DNA of 64,000 nt from Thiobacillus sp. 0-1251 (GCA_001899305.1 MKWL01000011.1:205879-269878); one strand, 5' to 3'. Positions 14,891 to 24,901 are shown, numbered from the stretch's first letter. Notes: a model not told the origin generated them from the sequence alone. Numbers and translations are program-made.

Positions 14891-17544
14891 GCCATCGCTA
14901 TCGTACGGTCAAGGGTTGCGTCGACCGGCTCGGGCAAGGGTACGCGCACATAAAACCGGGTACCATGCCCCATCTGGCTTGCAATGCGGATACGACCGCC
15001 CCACTCCTGCACGAAGCGCTGCACGATGGCGAGCCCAAGCCCGGCACCATGTGAGCGCTGGGTATAAAACGGCTCGAAAATCAGCTTGCGCTCCAAGGGG
15101 GGGATGCCCTTGCCAGTATCCGCCACGACCAGCAGAAACCAGCCGGGATAGACGCGTACCGTGGCATACACATGGCCCCGGCCATGAATGGCCTGCGACG
15201 CATTGAGCAGGAGGTTCCACAGAACGACTTCCAGACCATCCGCATCGAACAGATGGGACATGGCATTGCCCGAGATACCCGCTTCCACTTCGATCATTTG
15301 TCCCTGTTGCTGGACATGACGCTCCAGTGCTGCACACACCTTGTAAACCAGCGCTTCCAGTACCACCGGCTTGTTTGCCATCACACGCGGCTTGCCAAAC
15401 ATGAGGAAGTCGCGCGTCAGATTATCCAGCCGCGCCACCTCGTCCTGGATGATTTCCAAGGCATCGCGGCTTCGGCCCTCGTTACTGCGTTCCGCCTTCA
15501 ACACCGCCAGGCAATTGGTAATGGCCGACAGCGGATTGCGTACCTCATGCGCCACCGAGGCAGCCATCTGGCCCAGCGCTGCCAGGCGTTCCGCGCGGAT
15601 TTTGTTTGCCTCGGACAGTTTAAGTTGCTGGTTGATTTCGGACAATTGCTGGTAGCTATGGGCATTGTTGATTGCAATACGGACCTGGCCGGCAAGTAGT
15701 TCCCCCTTGGCCAGGGTAGCCTCGCTGAATTGCACCCGCTCCTTGCGTATCAACACCATGGCGCCGATCAGGCGTTCTTCGTCCAGTAGGGGAAACAGCG
15801 CCATCGCCCCCCAATGGCAACTCAATGGCTGTTCTGAAACCCATAACGCCTGACTGTCCGGCCACAGCATGGCACGTGGGCGGAAGTGGCCGTCGATATT
15901 ATTCAGGAGCCGTGCGCATGAATGGCCGTCACGGCACCAGGCCTCCAGTTCAGCGGTACAAGCCTTGTCGCTGTCGGCAAACCATCGGGCCGCCAGAGTG
16001 AAGCGCCCGGGTTCCTTATCGCTGGGAAGCCAGACCAGCGCCCCTTCACTGTCCAGCAGGTCGGCGATTTCGCTGCACACCGATTCAAGCACCCGCTTGA
16101 GGTTCAGGGTTGAGGTCATCATGGCCGATACTCGTAGCAAAGCGGCCCGGAATTCGTTGGCGTCAAGCCAACGATGGTAAAGCAGTGCATTGTTGACGAT
16201 CGTGCCAATCTCCGCCGCCAACGCCTGCAACTGGCCCATGCGCTGGCGCAAGTGCTCACGATCTTCCATGAGCAAGCGAAGGTGACCGATCTCCTGGCCG
16301 CTCGCGGTGAGCGACAGGCAAACCGACTGATCGACCGTGCCGGAAGAGCATTCGTAATAGCTTCCCCCCGACTCCCTCACCAACTGACAGCTTTGCCCAA
16401 AACAGGTGGCGTTCGACGCCTTGGCCCGGATGGGCCAGTGCGATCCCAGTTGGGGCATATGTCGCTCGAACTCGTCGATTTCATCCGCCGGGATGCTCAG
16501 GATCAACTCGCCACAGGGGATACCCAGCAGTTGGTTGACCGCACTGGACACCACATCGAGCGCATTGTTGAGATCGGGCGAGGTCATCGCCTCGCGCGCC
16601 ATGCGATTGCGTATCCTGAGTTCCTGATTGACGTTTCTGATCCTGCGTTGGGTGCGATGCAGCCGCCGGTTGGCGCGCATCAGAACATGGCGCGAGCGCT
16701 CAATGGTATTGAGTGCCAGCAGGAAACCGACCGACACCGTGACCATGACGCCCAGATAGAACATCATTTTGACCCCGTGCCACCCCCACCAGATGATGTC
16801 CCATAGTTTGGAGAAGTTGAACAAATAGGCACTCTGCGCAAACACCAACAGCAGACTGGCGATCACCAGTGCAAGGCTTTTCCGATACTTCCGGTAATAG
16901 CCGTAAAAAGCAACGGCATCGAGCGCATAAAGAAAGCTGGCCAGGTAATGCACGCTATGCGTGGTCGGCAGAAAACTCAGAGAATTGGGGTAGGTGCCTG
17001 ACATCAGGTTCGGAATGAATATCTGATACAAGACTGCCACCATCAATACGACCAGCCCGCCCACTCCCACTGTGAGCATATCGCTGTGAGTAGGCCAGCG
17101 TTTCCGATCTGAGAAAATATGGGCCACGATGCCGGCCAGGATCAGCCCGCTTCCAGACAGGGAAGAGACGGTATGGTAGGCGACGAAATGGTGCAGTTCC
17201 GGGCCCGGATTGGACCAGGCATGCAGGATGTCCATGACCCCCATGGACAGGAAAGCCATTCCGAAAAATGCCCCACCATAGCTCTTTTGTCTCGCGCTCA
17301 CGGCCAGAATCATGCCGGCGATCATCAGTGCCACAAAACCGCAGAATGACTCGATCAGCATGTGGCTCTTGATCTCGACAAACTGCTGCGCAAGCAGATG
17401 AGGAGAAAGATTTCCAAACAGCAGGATCGGGAGTAAAAGCAGGAACACCACCCACAGCATCACGCCGGTCTCGAGCAGGTTGCCCGCCCGCTCCGATTCA
17501 GGCAGCCCGATTCCACGTTCCATTCGAAAAAATTTCACCTGCAT
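14887..17544 (-). CDS. MASE3-GAF sensor histidine kinase, partner of the sigma-54 regulator
   Basis: 885 residues. Residues about 28-285 hold some seven to eight helices of MASE3 type (VMDILHAWSNPG with the HHFVAYHT motif). A coiled coil and two GAF-like regions (about 320-455 and 465-630) follow, then HisKA with H666 in VAHEVRNPLSAI, and HATPase with DTGKGIP and GAGLGLAIV. The first GAF-like region has a Cys cluster (C381, C386, C399, C409) and the second has C529, C537 and C543, which could sense metal or redox state. It phosphorylates the regulator encoded by the overlapping gene. The 82-base gap after the RND pump gene allows co-transcription from that pump's promoter. Confidence 0.92.
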   Translation of the reverse strand: MQVKFFRMERGIGLPESERAGNLLETGVMLWVVFLLLLPILLFGNLSPHLLAQQFVEIKSHMLIESFCGFVALMIAGMILAVSARQKSYGGAFFGMAFLSMGVMDILHAWSNPGPELHHFVAYHTVSSLSGSGLILAGIVAHIFSDRKRWPTHSDMLTVGVGGLVVLMVAVLYQIFIPNLMSGTYPNSLSFLPTTHSVHYLASFLYALDAVAFYGYYRKYRKSLALVIASLLLVFAQSAYLFNFSKLWDIIWWGWHGVKMMFYLGVMVTVSVGFLLALNTIERSRHVLMRANRRLHRTQRRIRNVNQELRIRNRMAREAMTSPDLNNALDVVSSAVNQLLGIPCGELILSIPADEIDEFERHMPQLGSHWPIRAKASNATCFGQSCQLVRESGGSYYECSSGTVDQSVCLSLTASGQEIGHLRLLMEDREHLRQRMGQLQALAAEIGTIVNNALLYHRWLDANEFRAALLRVSAMMTSTLNLKRVLESVCSEIADLLDSEGALVWLPSDKEPGRFTLAARWFADSDKACTAELEAWCRDGHSCARLLNNIDGHFRPRAMLWPDSQALWVSEQPLSCHWGAMALFPLLDEERLIGAMVLIRKERVQFSEATLAKGELLAGQVRIAINNAHSYQQLSEINQQLKLSEANKIRAERLAALGQMAASVAHEVRNPLSAITNCLAVLKAERSNEGRSRDALEIIQDEVARLDNLTRDFLMFGKPRVMANKPVVLEALVYKVCAALERHVQQQGQMIEVEAGISGNAMSHLFDADGLEVVLWNLLLNASQAIHGRGHVYATVRVYPGWFLLVVADTGKGIPPLERKLIFEPFYTQRSHGAGLGLAIVQRFVQEWGGRIRIASQMGHGTRFYVRVPLPEPVDATLDRTIAMA

Positions 17545-17626
17545 TGCGTTTGCTCCAGCCTTGGCGGCCGTGGATAAACCATCTACTTCATGTTAGGTCA
17601 GCGCAGTCCGGACGAGGATTATCGGC

Positions 17627-20600
17627 TCACAATCCGCTCGGCACCAGCCAGCCCTTGCGGCGGCTGGCCATCCAATGGAAGAGCGTCGGGATCACCAGCA
17701 GATTGAGCAGGGTCGAGCTCAACATGCCACCCAGCAAAACAATGGCCAGCGGCCGTTGCAATTCCTTTCCAGTGGGGTCGCCCAGAATCAGTGGGATCAC
17801 AGCCAGTGCGGCTGTAAATGCCGTCATCAAAATAGGGACCAGGCGGTCCACCGACCCTTTCAAGGCGATTTCTCCGGCATTGAGATCTGGGCGCATGCGA
17901 AGCAGGGATTGATAGCGGGATATCAGTAGCAGGCTATTGCGGGTGGCCACACCGAAGAGGGCCACCATGCCGATCAGCGAGGATACGTTGAGGGTCTCTC
18001 CGGCCAGTGCGAGTGCGAATACACCGCCGATCAGGGCCAAAGGCAAATTGAGCATGACCAGCGATACCAACGACCAGCTCCGGAACGCCTGATACATGAC
18101 GACCGACATCAACAGTATTGCGGCGGCGGACGTCACCAGCAGAGTGCGGGATGCACGTTGCTGACCCTCGTAGTCGCCGCCAAACTCAATACTGTAGCCA
18201 GGCGGCAACGTAAGCTTGTCGCGAATGCGGTCCTGGGCTTCCCGTACCACCCCGTCAAGATCGCGTCCTTCGGTGTTCCATTGCACCACGGCGCGGCGTG
18301 CGGCCCCATCGCGGTTGATCATGTAAGGCTCCTGCACCGATTTCAGCTCGGCCACTTCACGCAATGGAATGACTGCACCGCCAGGTGACATCAGCGGCAT
18401 TTCGCCCAGAGTCTGGATATCGCTGCGGGCTGCTTCGTTCACACGCATGAAAATATCGAAGGTACGGTCCTGTTCCAGAACTTTGGATACCGCCACCCCA
18501 TTGAACGCGGCACTCACCTGGGTAACGACCGCACCCGGGGTGAATCCATAGGCGGCTGCGACGGCCCGATTGACCCGGATATCGACACCCGGTACCAAAA
18601 CCATCGGCTCCATCTGCAAATCCACGACGCCCGTCACGCCCTTCACCGCTTGATAGACTTCCTGTTGCTTCTGCTGCAGCACCTCGAAATCCTGGCCATA
18701 GATCTTCACTGCAACCTGGGCACGCACCCCGGACAGGATCTCCGACATACGGTGGGTGATGAACTGGGACACATTGACCGACATGCCTGGAATCTGCGCC
18801 AGCTTGTCACGGATGCGCTGCATCACCTCGGGCACGTTGCGGGTACCCGGCTTGAGCGCAATATCGAACTCGCTGAAATTCACTGGCTGGGCATCCTCGT
18901 CCAGACGCGAGCGTCCGGCACGCTGGGCAAGGCTGGCAATCTCCGGCATATCGCCGATCAATTGCTCGATCTTGCGGCCCACACGCAAATTTTCCTCCAG
19001 TGACGTACCCGGCATCAGCGTGGTCGCGATCACCAGGTTTCCCTCGTGGAAGGCGGGAATAAAGGATCGGCCAAGGGACGGAATCACCAGGATCGCCGCG
19101 ACCAGGATCAATGCGGACATCGCGGCCGTCGGCAAGGGCCGATCCAGACAGGGTTTCAATACCTTCTCATAACGGCTGAGCAGCATGTCGGAAATGGGGC
19201 TCAAGCCATAGCTCTGATATTGCGGCCGCCGCCCCATGAGGTAGTAACTCAACACCGGCACGAGCGTGATGGCAACCACAAGAGAGCTGGCGATGGCCGC
19301 CAAGTAGGAGATCGCCAGCGGTCGGAAGATACGGCCTTCGATGCCCTGGAGGAAAAAGATTGGGATGAAAGCCACGACAATCACGAAGGTGGCGAACACC
19401 ACCGAATTGCGGATCTCACGCGAACCTTCGTAAACAATCTCCAGTGCAGGCAACGGCTCCGCCGCCTGCTTGTTTTCACGCAGGCGGCGCAGAATATTCT
19501 CGACGTCGATGATGGCATCGTCCACGACTTCGCCAATGGCGAACACCAGCCCCCCCAGAGTCAGGGCGTTGATTCCGATGCCAAAGAGCCACAGCACCAG
19601 CACACCGGCCATCAGGGAAACGGGAATGGCAATCAGGCTGATCGCAGTGGGACGCCAACGGAACAGGAACAGCAGCAGCACCAACGCCACGATAAGGGAG
19701 GCGTCGAGCAATGCGCCTCGCAGATTGGCGATGGCGGTCTCGATGAAACTTGCCTGGCGGAATACATCGGGAATCAACTGAATATCCGCGGGCAGGCTGC
19801 GCGCCAGATTGGCCAGTGCCTTCTCGACGTTGTGTGTGGTTTCCAGCGTGTCCGCGCCCCACAGCTTGGAGACGGTTCCGATCACGGCCGGGCCACCGAA
19901 GATCTGGCCATCGCCTCGTTTGACCTCGCTCCCAAAGCGCACTTCCCCCACATCCTCGACCCGGATCGGCTGTCCTTCGCGCATGGCAATCAGTGTCTCC
20001 GCCACATCACGGAGGCTCTGCACCCGGCCATTGACACGAATGAAATATTCCTCCTCGCTGGTGGGATAGACAAACCCTCCGGGCGCCACCAGATTGGCGC
20101 GACGCAGGGCCTGCATCACGTCTTCGCTGGATACGTCGTACTTGCGCATGCGAATGGGATCAAGCATCACCTGGTACTGCTTCACCCCGCCACCCACGGC
20201 CACCACGGACGCAACCCCCGGTTGGGCCAGCACCCTGTTGCGAATATCCCAGTCCGCCAGCGTGCGCAACTCATGTTCGCGGTTCTCGCCAGACCAGTCG
20301 ACCAAGGCGAACTTGAGCAGCCAGCTCACTGCTGACGTGACCGGCATCAATTGGGGCGCTTGGGCCGACTCGGGCAGTTGGCCCTGCACCAGTTGCAAAC
20401 GTTCCTGAATGATCTGGCGGGCACGGTAAATATCGACACCCCATTTGAATGTGATCGTGATGCGCGACAGGCCAACCGACGAGTTGGATCGGATTTGATC
20501 GATATACGGGGCTCCCTGCAGGACGATCTCGATCGGCCGGGTGACCAGCCCTTCAACGTCTTTCGTCGAGTATCCCGGCACTTCGGTCTGGATCTGCACC

Positions 20601-20737
20601 TGCGGCGGCGCAAATTCCGGGAATACATCTACCGCCATGTGCAGTGCGGCAAAGATCGACGCGCCGGCCATCAGCACATAAAGCAACACCACGGCCAGCC
20701 GGTTCTTGAGGGACCACTTGATTGCCCAATCAAACAT
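17627..20737 (-). CDS. Heavy-metal RND efflux pump (CzcA/CusA family)
   Basis: 1036 residues, full length for the HME-RND family, with twelve helices and two large periplasmic loops. The helix 4 signature [18 protein letters not shown] has the double Asp of proton-relay pumps. It differs from the AMVDAAIV form that I recall for the Cu/Ag pump CusA, so the ion is uncertain. It should expel metal ions, or carry another substrate, across the envelope with the two adaptors encoded upstream. No outer-membrane TolC/CusC-type gene is present in the cluster. Confidence 0.92.
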   Translation of the reverse strand: MFDWAIKWSLKNRLAVVLLYVLMAGASIFAALHMAVDVFPEFAPPQVQIQTEVPGYSTKDVEGLVTRPIEIVLQGAPYIDQIRSNSSVGLSRITITFKWGVDIYRARQIIQERLQLVQGQLPESAQAPQLMPVTSAVSWLLKFALVDWSGENREHELRTLADWDIRNRVLAQPGVASVVAVGGGVKQYQVMLDPIRMRKYDVSSEDVMQALRRANLVAPGGFVYPTSEEEYFIRVNGRVQSLRDVAETLIAMREGQPIRVEDVGEVRFGSEVKRGDGQIFGGPAVIGTVSKLWGADTLETTHNVEKALANLARSLPADIQLIPDVFRQASFIETAIANLRGALLDASLIVALVLLLFLFRWRPTAISLIAIPVSLMAGVLVLWLFGIGINALTLGGLVFAIGEVVDDAIIDVENILRRLRENKQAAEPLPALEIVYEGSREIRNSVVFATFVIVVAFIPIFFLQGIEGRIFRPLAISYLAAIASSLVVAITLVPVLSYYLMGRRPQYQSYGLSPISDMLLSRYEKVLKPCLDRPLPTAAMSALILVAAILVIPSLGRSFIPAFHEGNLVIATTLMPGTSLEENLRVGRKIEQLIGDMPEIASLAQRAGRSRLDEDAQPVNFSEFDIALKPGTRNVPEVMQRIRDKLAQIPGMSVNVSQFITHRMSEILSGVRAQVAVKIYGQDFEVLQQKQQEVYQAVKGVTGVVDLQMEPMVLVPGVDIRVNRAVAAAYGFTPGAVVTQVSAAFNGVAVSKVLEQDRTFDIFMRVNEAARSDIQTLGEMPLMSPGGAVIPLREVAELKSVQEPYMINRDGAARRAVVQWNTEGRDLDGVVREAQDRIRDKLTLPPGYSIEFGGDYEGQQRASRTLLVTSAAAILLMSVVMYQAFRSWSLVSLVMLNLPLALIGGVFALALAGETLNVSSLIGMVALFGVATRNSLLLISRYQSLLRMRPDLNAGEIALKGSVDRLVPILMTAFTAALAVIPLILGDPTGKELQRPLAIVLLGGMLSSTLLNLLVIPTLFHWMASRRKGWLVPSGL

Positions 20738-20752
20738 CTTCGTTCATCCGTC

Positions 20753-21913
20753 TCAGTGATGGTGGTCGCTGTCTGCTACGCTGGCATGATTGCCGGACAT
20801 GCGGTACACCCCTTCCAGAATCATCTTGCCGTCGACCACCACCCGGTCGCGCGGGTCGACACCCGCCACCTGGAGCCAACTCTCCGTTTCACTCAATACC
20901 GCCACCGGCTTGCGCAGATAGCGTCCGGGTGCAGCTTGCACGTACACGACCGGATCCAGCTTCTGACCCAGAACCGATTGGCGCGGCACCCAAGTTCCCA
21001 CCTGTCCATCCAGGACAAGCACAAGCTCCACCGTCTGGCCGGTGGCCAGCCCAGGCACGCTGCGCCCCAGATCCAACAGGAAACGGGCACGCTGCGTCCG
21101 GGGATCGATACCCGGCACCACCTCGGCTATCGGACGCTGCATCTTCACGCCGCCAGGCAAGGCGACCTCGACCTTGATGCCAGGCCGAAGCAGGGTCTCC
21201 TGGCCGGCATAGACATAGCCTTCCACCCACAATGACTGCTTGCTGGATACCATGCGCGCCACCGACTTTCCTATCACCACGAACTGCTTCATGGTGCGGT
21301 CGCCTGCATTGACCAGCGATCCGGGCTGCACGAACAGGTCGGTAACGAATCCGTCAGTGGGCGCCTCCAGGATGAGGTGTTCCACCACCGTTCCCTTGTC
21401 GATCAACGCGGCGATCTGCGGATCGGTCATCCCCCACCAGCGCAGGTTTTCCTTGGCGTCCTTGAGGTAATTGGGCAGCCGCCCCTCCTCGCGAAGAACC
21501 TGAAGCCGCTCCTCGTTTTGCAGGAATTGCAGATACCCCTTCTGGGTCGTGATGAACTCGGGATTGAAAATGGACACCATCGGCTGCCCCTTTCTCACGC
21601 TGTCGCCGGGGCGCACGAAGACCTGAACAATCTGGCCGCTGACGACAGTATTGACATCCAGAACTGCCTCGGCATTGGGCACGACCTGGCCGTAAGTCTG
21701 CAGCCGCTTGGCAGGGGCATCGGCCCTGACCGCTGCGAGCGTGATAACGTCTCCAATGTCACGCACGCCCGAGGGCAGCCTGACCTCGCTGGCTTCACGG
21801 CTGCGTTCAATGATCTGTTCGAATACCCCAGAGTCGCCGTGCGCATGAACCAGGGCGGGCATACTCAGCGCAAGCAAAACAATGGGAAGCGCCAATACCA
21901 CCTTAATGAACAT
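20753..21913 (-). CDS. RND efflux periplasmic adaptor (CusB-like), second of two
   Basis: 386 residues from the ATG of MFIKVV. The signal peptide ends at VHAHG. Barrel-sandwich halves (AEAVLDVNTVVSGQIVQVFVRPGD and APTDGFVTDLFVQPGSLV) flank a helical hairpin, followed by beta-barrel and membrane-proximal domains. The C-terminus is His-rich (VADSDHHH). The start overlaps the end of the first adaptor gene by 11 bases, and the stop lies 15 bases before the pump gene, so the three are coupled. It links the pump to an outer-membrane channel encoded elsewhere. Confidence 0.9.
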   Translation of the reverse strand: MFIKVVLALPIVLLALSMPALVHAHGDSGVFEQIIERSREASEVRLPSGVRDIGDVITLAAVRADAPAKRLQTYGQVVPNAEAVLDVNTVVSGQIVQVFVRPGDSVRKGQPMVSIFNPEFITTQKGYLQFLQNEERLQVLREEGRLPNYLKDAKENLRWWGMTDPQIAALIDKGTVVEHLILEAPTDGFVTDLFVQPGSLVNAGDRTMKQFVVIGKSVARMVSSKQSLWVEGYVYAGQETLLRPGIKVEVALPGGVKMQRPIAEVVPGIDPRTQRARFLLDLGRSVPGLATGQTVELVLVLDGQVGTWVPRQSVLGQKLDPVVYVQAAPGRYLRKPVAVLSETESWLQVAGVDPRDRVVVDGKMILEGVYRMSGNHASVADSDHHH

Positions 21914-22772
21914 GCGCGTCCCCCGAAAAACTGACCGTAGCCACCCCCCCATTCAGCAGCCCCAGATGCTCAGGCTCTCTGAAAACCTGTAACCGCACCC
22001 ACTGCCTCTGATTGACCGGGTTCACAAAGGCATACACACGCTGCACCTTCGCGGCCACCGCTATCCGCCCCTTGGCTGGATCGTTCACGTAGACCGTCGC
22101 TGACTGTCCCGGCTTGACCGCCGAAGCCTCACTTACCGGCAAACTCGCTTCCACCACGATTGCGCCAGGCTGAGCGATCGTGGCGATCGTGGTGCCACTG
22201 GTCGCGTATTGGCCGCCCTGTGTTCCGGCATTGAGGATCTGGTTATTGACCACATTCAGGCTATACAGGTAGCCTGAGATCGGGGCCTTGATCTTGATCA
22301 GCTTGAGCGGCTGGCGCGTTGCTTCCAGACGTTTGATATCCTCCTCCGACATACCGCGCCAGAGCAGATTCATGCGCGCATCGACCATCTTCTCTTCGCT
22401 GGTCATGGAAAATGCCCGGACAGCATCCATGTTGGCAAACAAGCCCAGATAGGTAGCCTGCACTGTCTCCAGTTCGGCGCTTTCTATCTCGCCCAGCACC
22501 TCGCCCCGGCTCACTCTTTTCCCGACGTACACGTTGCGGAGATTGGCCATGCGAGCGTTGATCTTGATTACCACACTCACCATATGACGGGGATCGATCG
22601 ATACCTTGGCCGGATAAAGCTTCGCCGGCTCCGCCTCCGTCTCTTCATCGTCATGATGATGGGCTGCGGCAGGCGCGCTAAACATGGACGAATCGGAATG
22701 CGCCCATGCCTGCTGTTGCAGACCAGTCAATAGACAAAACAACGCAGTGCAACCAATGATGGCGGGCAGCAT
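21903..22772 (-). CDS. RND efflux periplasmic adaptor, first of two, His-rich
   Basis: 289 residues, shorter than typical adaptors. After the signal peptide comes an acidic His cluster (AAAHHHDDEETEAEP) of the metal-binding kind. A lipoyl-like strand pair (NLRNVYVGKRVSRGEVLGEIESAE) and a hairpin region follow, then IKAPISGYLYSLNVVNNQIL and a beta-barrel; the end reads SGDAHVH. It is the first gene of the pump operon, about 35 bases after a predicted sigma-54 start. Tandem adaptors may form a mixed hexamer, or this one may act as a metal chaperone. Confidence 0.85.
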   Translation of the reverse strand: MLPAIIGCTALFCLLTGLQQQAWAHSDSSMFSAPAAAHHHDDEETEAEPAKLYPAKVSIDPRHMVSVVIKINARMANLRNVYVGKRVSRGEVLGEIESAELETVQATYLGLFANMDAVRAFSMTSEEKMVDARMNLLWRGMSEEDIKRLEATRQPLKLIKIKAPISGYLYSLNVVNNQILNAGTQGGQYATSGTTIATIAQPGAIVVEASLPVSEASAVKPGQSATVYVNDPAKGRIAVAAKVQRVYAFVNPVNQRQWVRLQVFREPEHLGLLNGGVATVSFSGDAHVH

Positions 22773-22816
22773 GATCAGTATGGGCAGCCGTTCCAGAATG
22801 TACCTCCCAACCCGTC

Positions 22817-22832
22817 AGCAATGACTGTGCCA
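22817..22832 (-). promoter_or_regulatory. Sigma-54 (-24/-12) promoter of RND pump operon
   Basis: On the - strand it reads TGGCACA-GTCA-TTGCT, one mismatch from consensus and with exact 12-base GG-to-GC spacing. The start of transcription should be near 22806. It could also drive the kinase and regulator genes further downstream, giving positive autoregulation. Confidence 0.75.
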
Positions 22833-22885
22833 CTATCCTCACCCCCGCATACGCGCCGTAGTGAGCCCTCATTCCCCCAATCGGC

Positions 22886-22902
22886 GTTTCATGATGTTTC
22901 AA
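22886..22902. promoter_or_regulatory. Candidate activator site upstream of RND promoter
   Basis: Two TTTCA words 10 bases apart (22887-22891 and 22897-22901), about one helical turn, lie 80-95 bases upstream of the predicted sigma-54 start. The second is preceded by TG, giving the same TGTTTCA seen near the other two promoters. Confidence 0.35.
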
Positions 22903-23063
22903 TACGGAACACCAATGGCTTGACCCGCGTTCTCTGGAACAGTCCCGGCACGCAGGCAAGGAAATGTTCCGGCTTCCCGCCCATACATAAAATGGCCCAT
23001 GGCATCGCGTGCTCGTCGTTATTGCAACTAAGATAAAGACATTAAATCGAATAGGGATTAGCC

Positions 23064-23690
23064 ATGGTTTTCGCCAACCGCCATCAGGCAGCCGAGCGTC
23101 TCGCGACAGCCTTGGCCTCGTACAAAGGCCAGCACCCCCTGATTCTTGCCATCCCGCGCGGCGCCGTACCGATGGGGCAGCAACTCGCGCGGGCCCTCGA
23201 AGGCGAGCTCGATGTAGTACTGGTGCGCAAGCTGCGCGCCCCCTTCAATCCTGAATTCGCCATTGGCTCGATCGACGAATCGGGCTGGACGTATGTGGCC
23301 GACTACGCGGAGTCGGTCGGCGGCACGCCTGCCTATCTCGCGCAAGAAAGACAAGCCCAGCTCGACGTCATCAGGAAACGACGCGTGCAGTACACGCCGT
23401 TGCGCCCACCGATCGACCCCGCCGGACGCATCGTCATCGTGGTCGATGACGGGCTGGCGACGGGTGCAACGATGATTTCCGCGCTGCATGCGCTGCGCGA
23501 CAAGAAACCGGCACGCCTGATCTGCGCGGTACCGGTGGCACCGGCCGACACGGTGGAGAAGATCCGCCCCTATGCGGACGAGGTGGTGTGCCTGTCGACG
23601 CCAATGTCTTTCCAGGCAGTGGGGCAGTTCTATACGGACTTTCCGCAGGTGGACGACGCCGAAGTCGAGGCCATCCTCAAGCAGGCTTGA
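23064..23690 (+). CDS. Phosphoribosyltransferase-family protein
   Basis: 208 residues. A PRPP-binding loop, VIVVDDGLATGATM, is found at about residues 117-130, and an early IPRGAVPMGQQLA segment is typical of the ComF/Rv0571c-like group. No specific base-recognition hood is apparent, so the substrate is unknown. Such genes are often next to a dienelactone-hydrolase-like gene; here that gene lies 9 kb away. The end is convergent with the adaptor gene, 3 bases apart. Confidence 0.85.
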   Translation: MVFANRHQAAERLATALASYKGQHPLILAIPRGAVPMGQQLARALEGELDVVLVRKLRAPFNPEFAIGSIDESGWTYVADYAESVGGTPAYLAQERQAQLDVIRKRRVQYTPLRPPIDPAGRIVIVVDDGLATGATMISALHALRDKKPARLICAVPVAPADTVEKIRPYADEVVCLSTPMSFQAVGQFYTDFPQVDDAEVEAILKQA

Positions 23691-23693
23691 GCG

Positions 23694-24887
23694 TCAGCGC
23701 GGCTTCACGCGCACACCCTCACGGATCGTTTCGTCCGGATGGGCCACCACCCGGTCGCCGGCCTTGAGTCCTGACAGCACCTGGGTCGCCAGCCCGGCGC
23801 GCTGGCCGATTTCGACCGGCGTCAGGCGGGCGCGACTGCCCTCCAGCCGAAACGCCGCCCAGCCCTCGCCGTTGCGGAACAGCGCGCTGCTCGGCAGCTG
23901 CAGCACGTCCTTGCCTTGCCACAGCACGAAGCGCGCTTCCACGCGATAGCCGTCGCCGAGCCGCGCCCACGCCTCACGCGGCGAGGTGAAATCGACGATG
24001 ACGCGCACCCGCTGCTCCTCGACGCCGAGCGCGGAGATCTTGGTGAAGCCGCCCGGTTCGACGACGCGCACCCTGCCCTCGATCGGCGGGTTGCCGCCCC
24101 AGCGGTCCAGAACCACCTTCGAGCCGGTTGCGATCTTCACCGCATCGGTGGACAGCACCTCCACCTCGGCTTCCAGGCTTTCGGGATTACCGATCTCGAG
24201 CAAGGACTGGCCGGCCGCCACCGGGCCTTCGCTTTCATGCTGCACCCTGAGCACGCGCGCGGCCACCGGTGCCTGCACCTGCAGTGCCTCGGCCGTGCCG
24301 CCGCGCTGCAGCTGCGCAGCGCTGGCGGCCGCCGCGCGCGCCGTCTCCAGATCGAAACGCGCCACCCTGACCGCGTACTGCGCAGCCTGTTCCGCGGCGC
24401 GGGCGCGGGTTTCTGCGGTGCGGGCCGCATCGAGCGCCTGGGCGGACACGAAATTCGACTGCCGCAGCGACTCGGCACGCACGCGTTCCTGCTGTGCCAG
24501 TTGCGCCGCGGCCGCGGCGGCACGCGCATTTTCCTGCGCGGCCGCCAGCGCGGCCTGCGCGGCGCTCACCTGCGCCTGGGCCTGCACGCGGGTGCGCGGA
24601 TCAAGCGCCACCGGACGCGCCGGCTCGATCACCGCGAGCACCTGGCCGGCCGCCACCGCATCGCCGGCCTTGAGGTCGATGCGCCGCGCGTAGCCGGCCA
24701 CGGGCGCCGACACCAGGTAGCGCTCGCGCACACGGGTCTTGCCCTCCTCCTCCACCGTCACCGTGAGCGGCGCCCGTTTCACCTCGGCGACGTCGACCGG
24801 CACCGCACGCGGCATGAAGCCGATCGCGAGGCCAACCACCACCAGTGCGGCCGTGGCGAGCATTCCGATTTTTGCGCGTAGACGCAT
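23694..24887 (-). CDS. HlyD/MacA-type periplasmic adaptor of ABC exporter
   Basis: 397 residues from the ATG chosen, 14 bases after the permease stop. One N-terminal helix anchors it. Lipoyl halves (APVAGYARRIDLKAGDAV and QAPVAARVLRVQHESEG) flank a long Ala/Gln-rich coiled coil (about residues 95-195), and beta-barrel and membrane-proximal domains follow. It should couple the FtsX-type permease to an outer-membrane channel. It is the last gene of a four-gene operon. Confidence 0.9.
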   Translation of the reverse strand: MRLRAKIGMLATAALVVVGLAIGFMPRAVPVDVAEVKRAPLTVTVEEEGKTRVRERYLVSAPVAGYARRIDLKAGDAVAAGQVLAVIEPARPVALDPRTRVQAQAQVSAAQAALAAAQENARAAAAAAQLAQQERVRAESLRQSNFVSAQALDAARTAETRARAAEQAAQYAVRVARFDLETARAAAASAAQLQRGGTAEALQVQAPVAARVLRVQHESEGPVAAGQSLLEIGNPESLEAEVEVLSTDAVKIATGSKVVLDRWGGNPPIEGRVRVVEPGGFTKISALGVEEQRVRVIVDFTSPREAWARLGDGYRVEARFVLWQGKDVLQLPSSALFRNGEGWAAFRLEGSRARLTPVEIGQRAGLATQVLSGLKAGDRVVAHPDETIREGVRVKPR

Positions 24888-24901
24888 GTTCCGTTGTTGT
24901 C

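Noticed and set aside
19046-20335. 429-codon + strand frame inside the RND pump gene
   Set aside because: Antisense shadow with His/Gln-rich low-complexity text; the pump on the - strand is full length.
6240-23060. Attachment sites or insertion sequences flanking the accessory block
   Set aside because: No transposase, integrase, tRNA end or matching direct repeats could be found by eye at either boundary.
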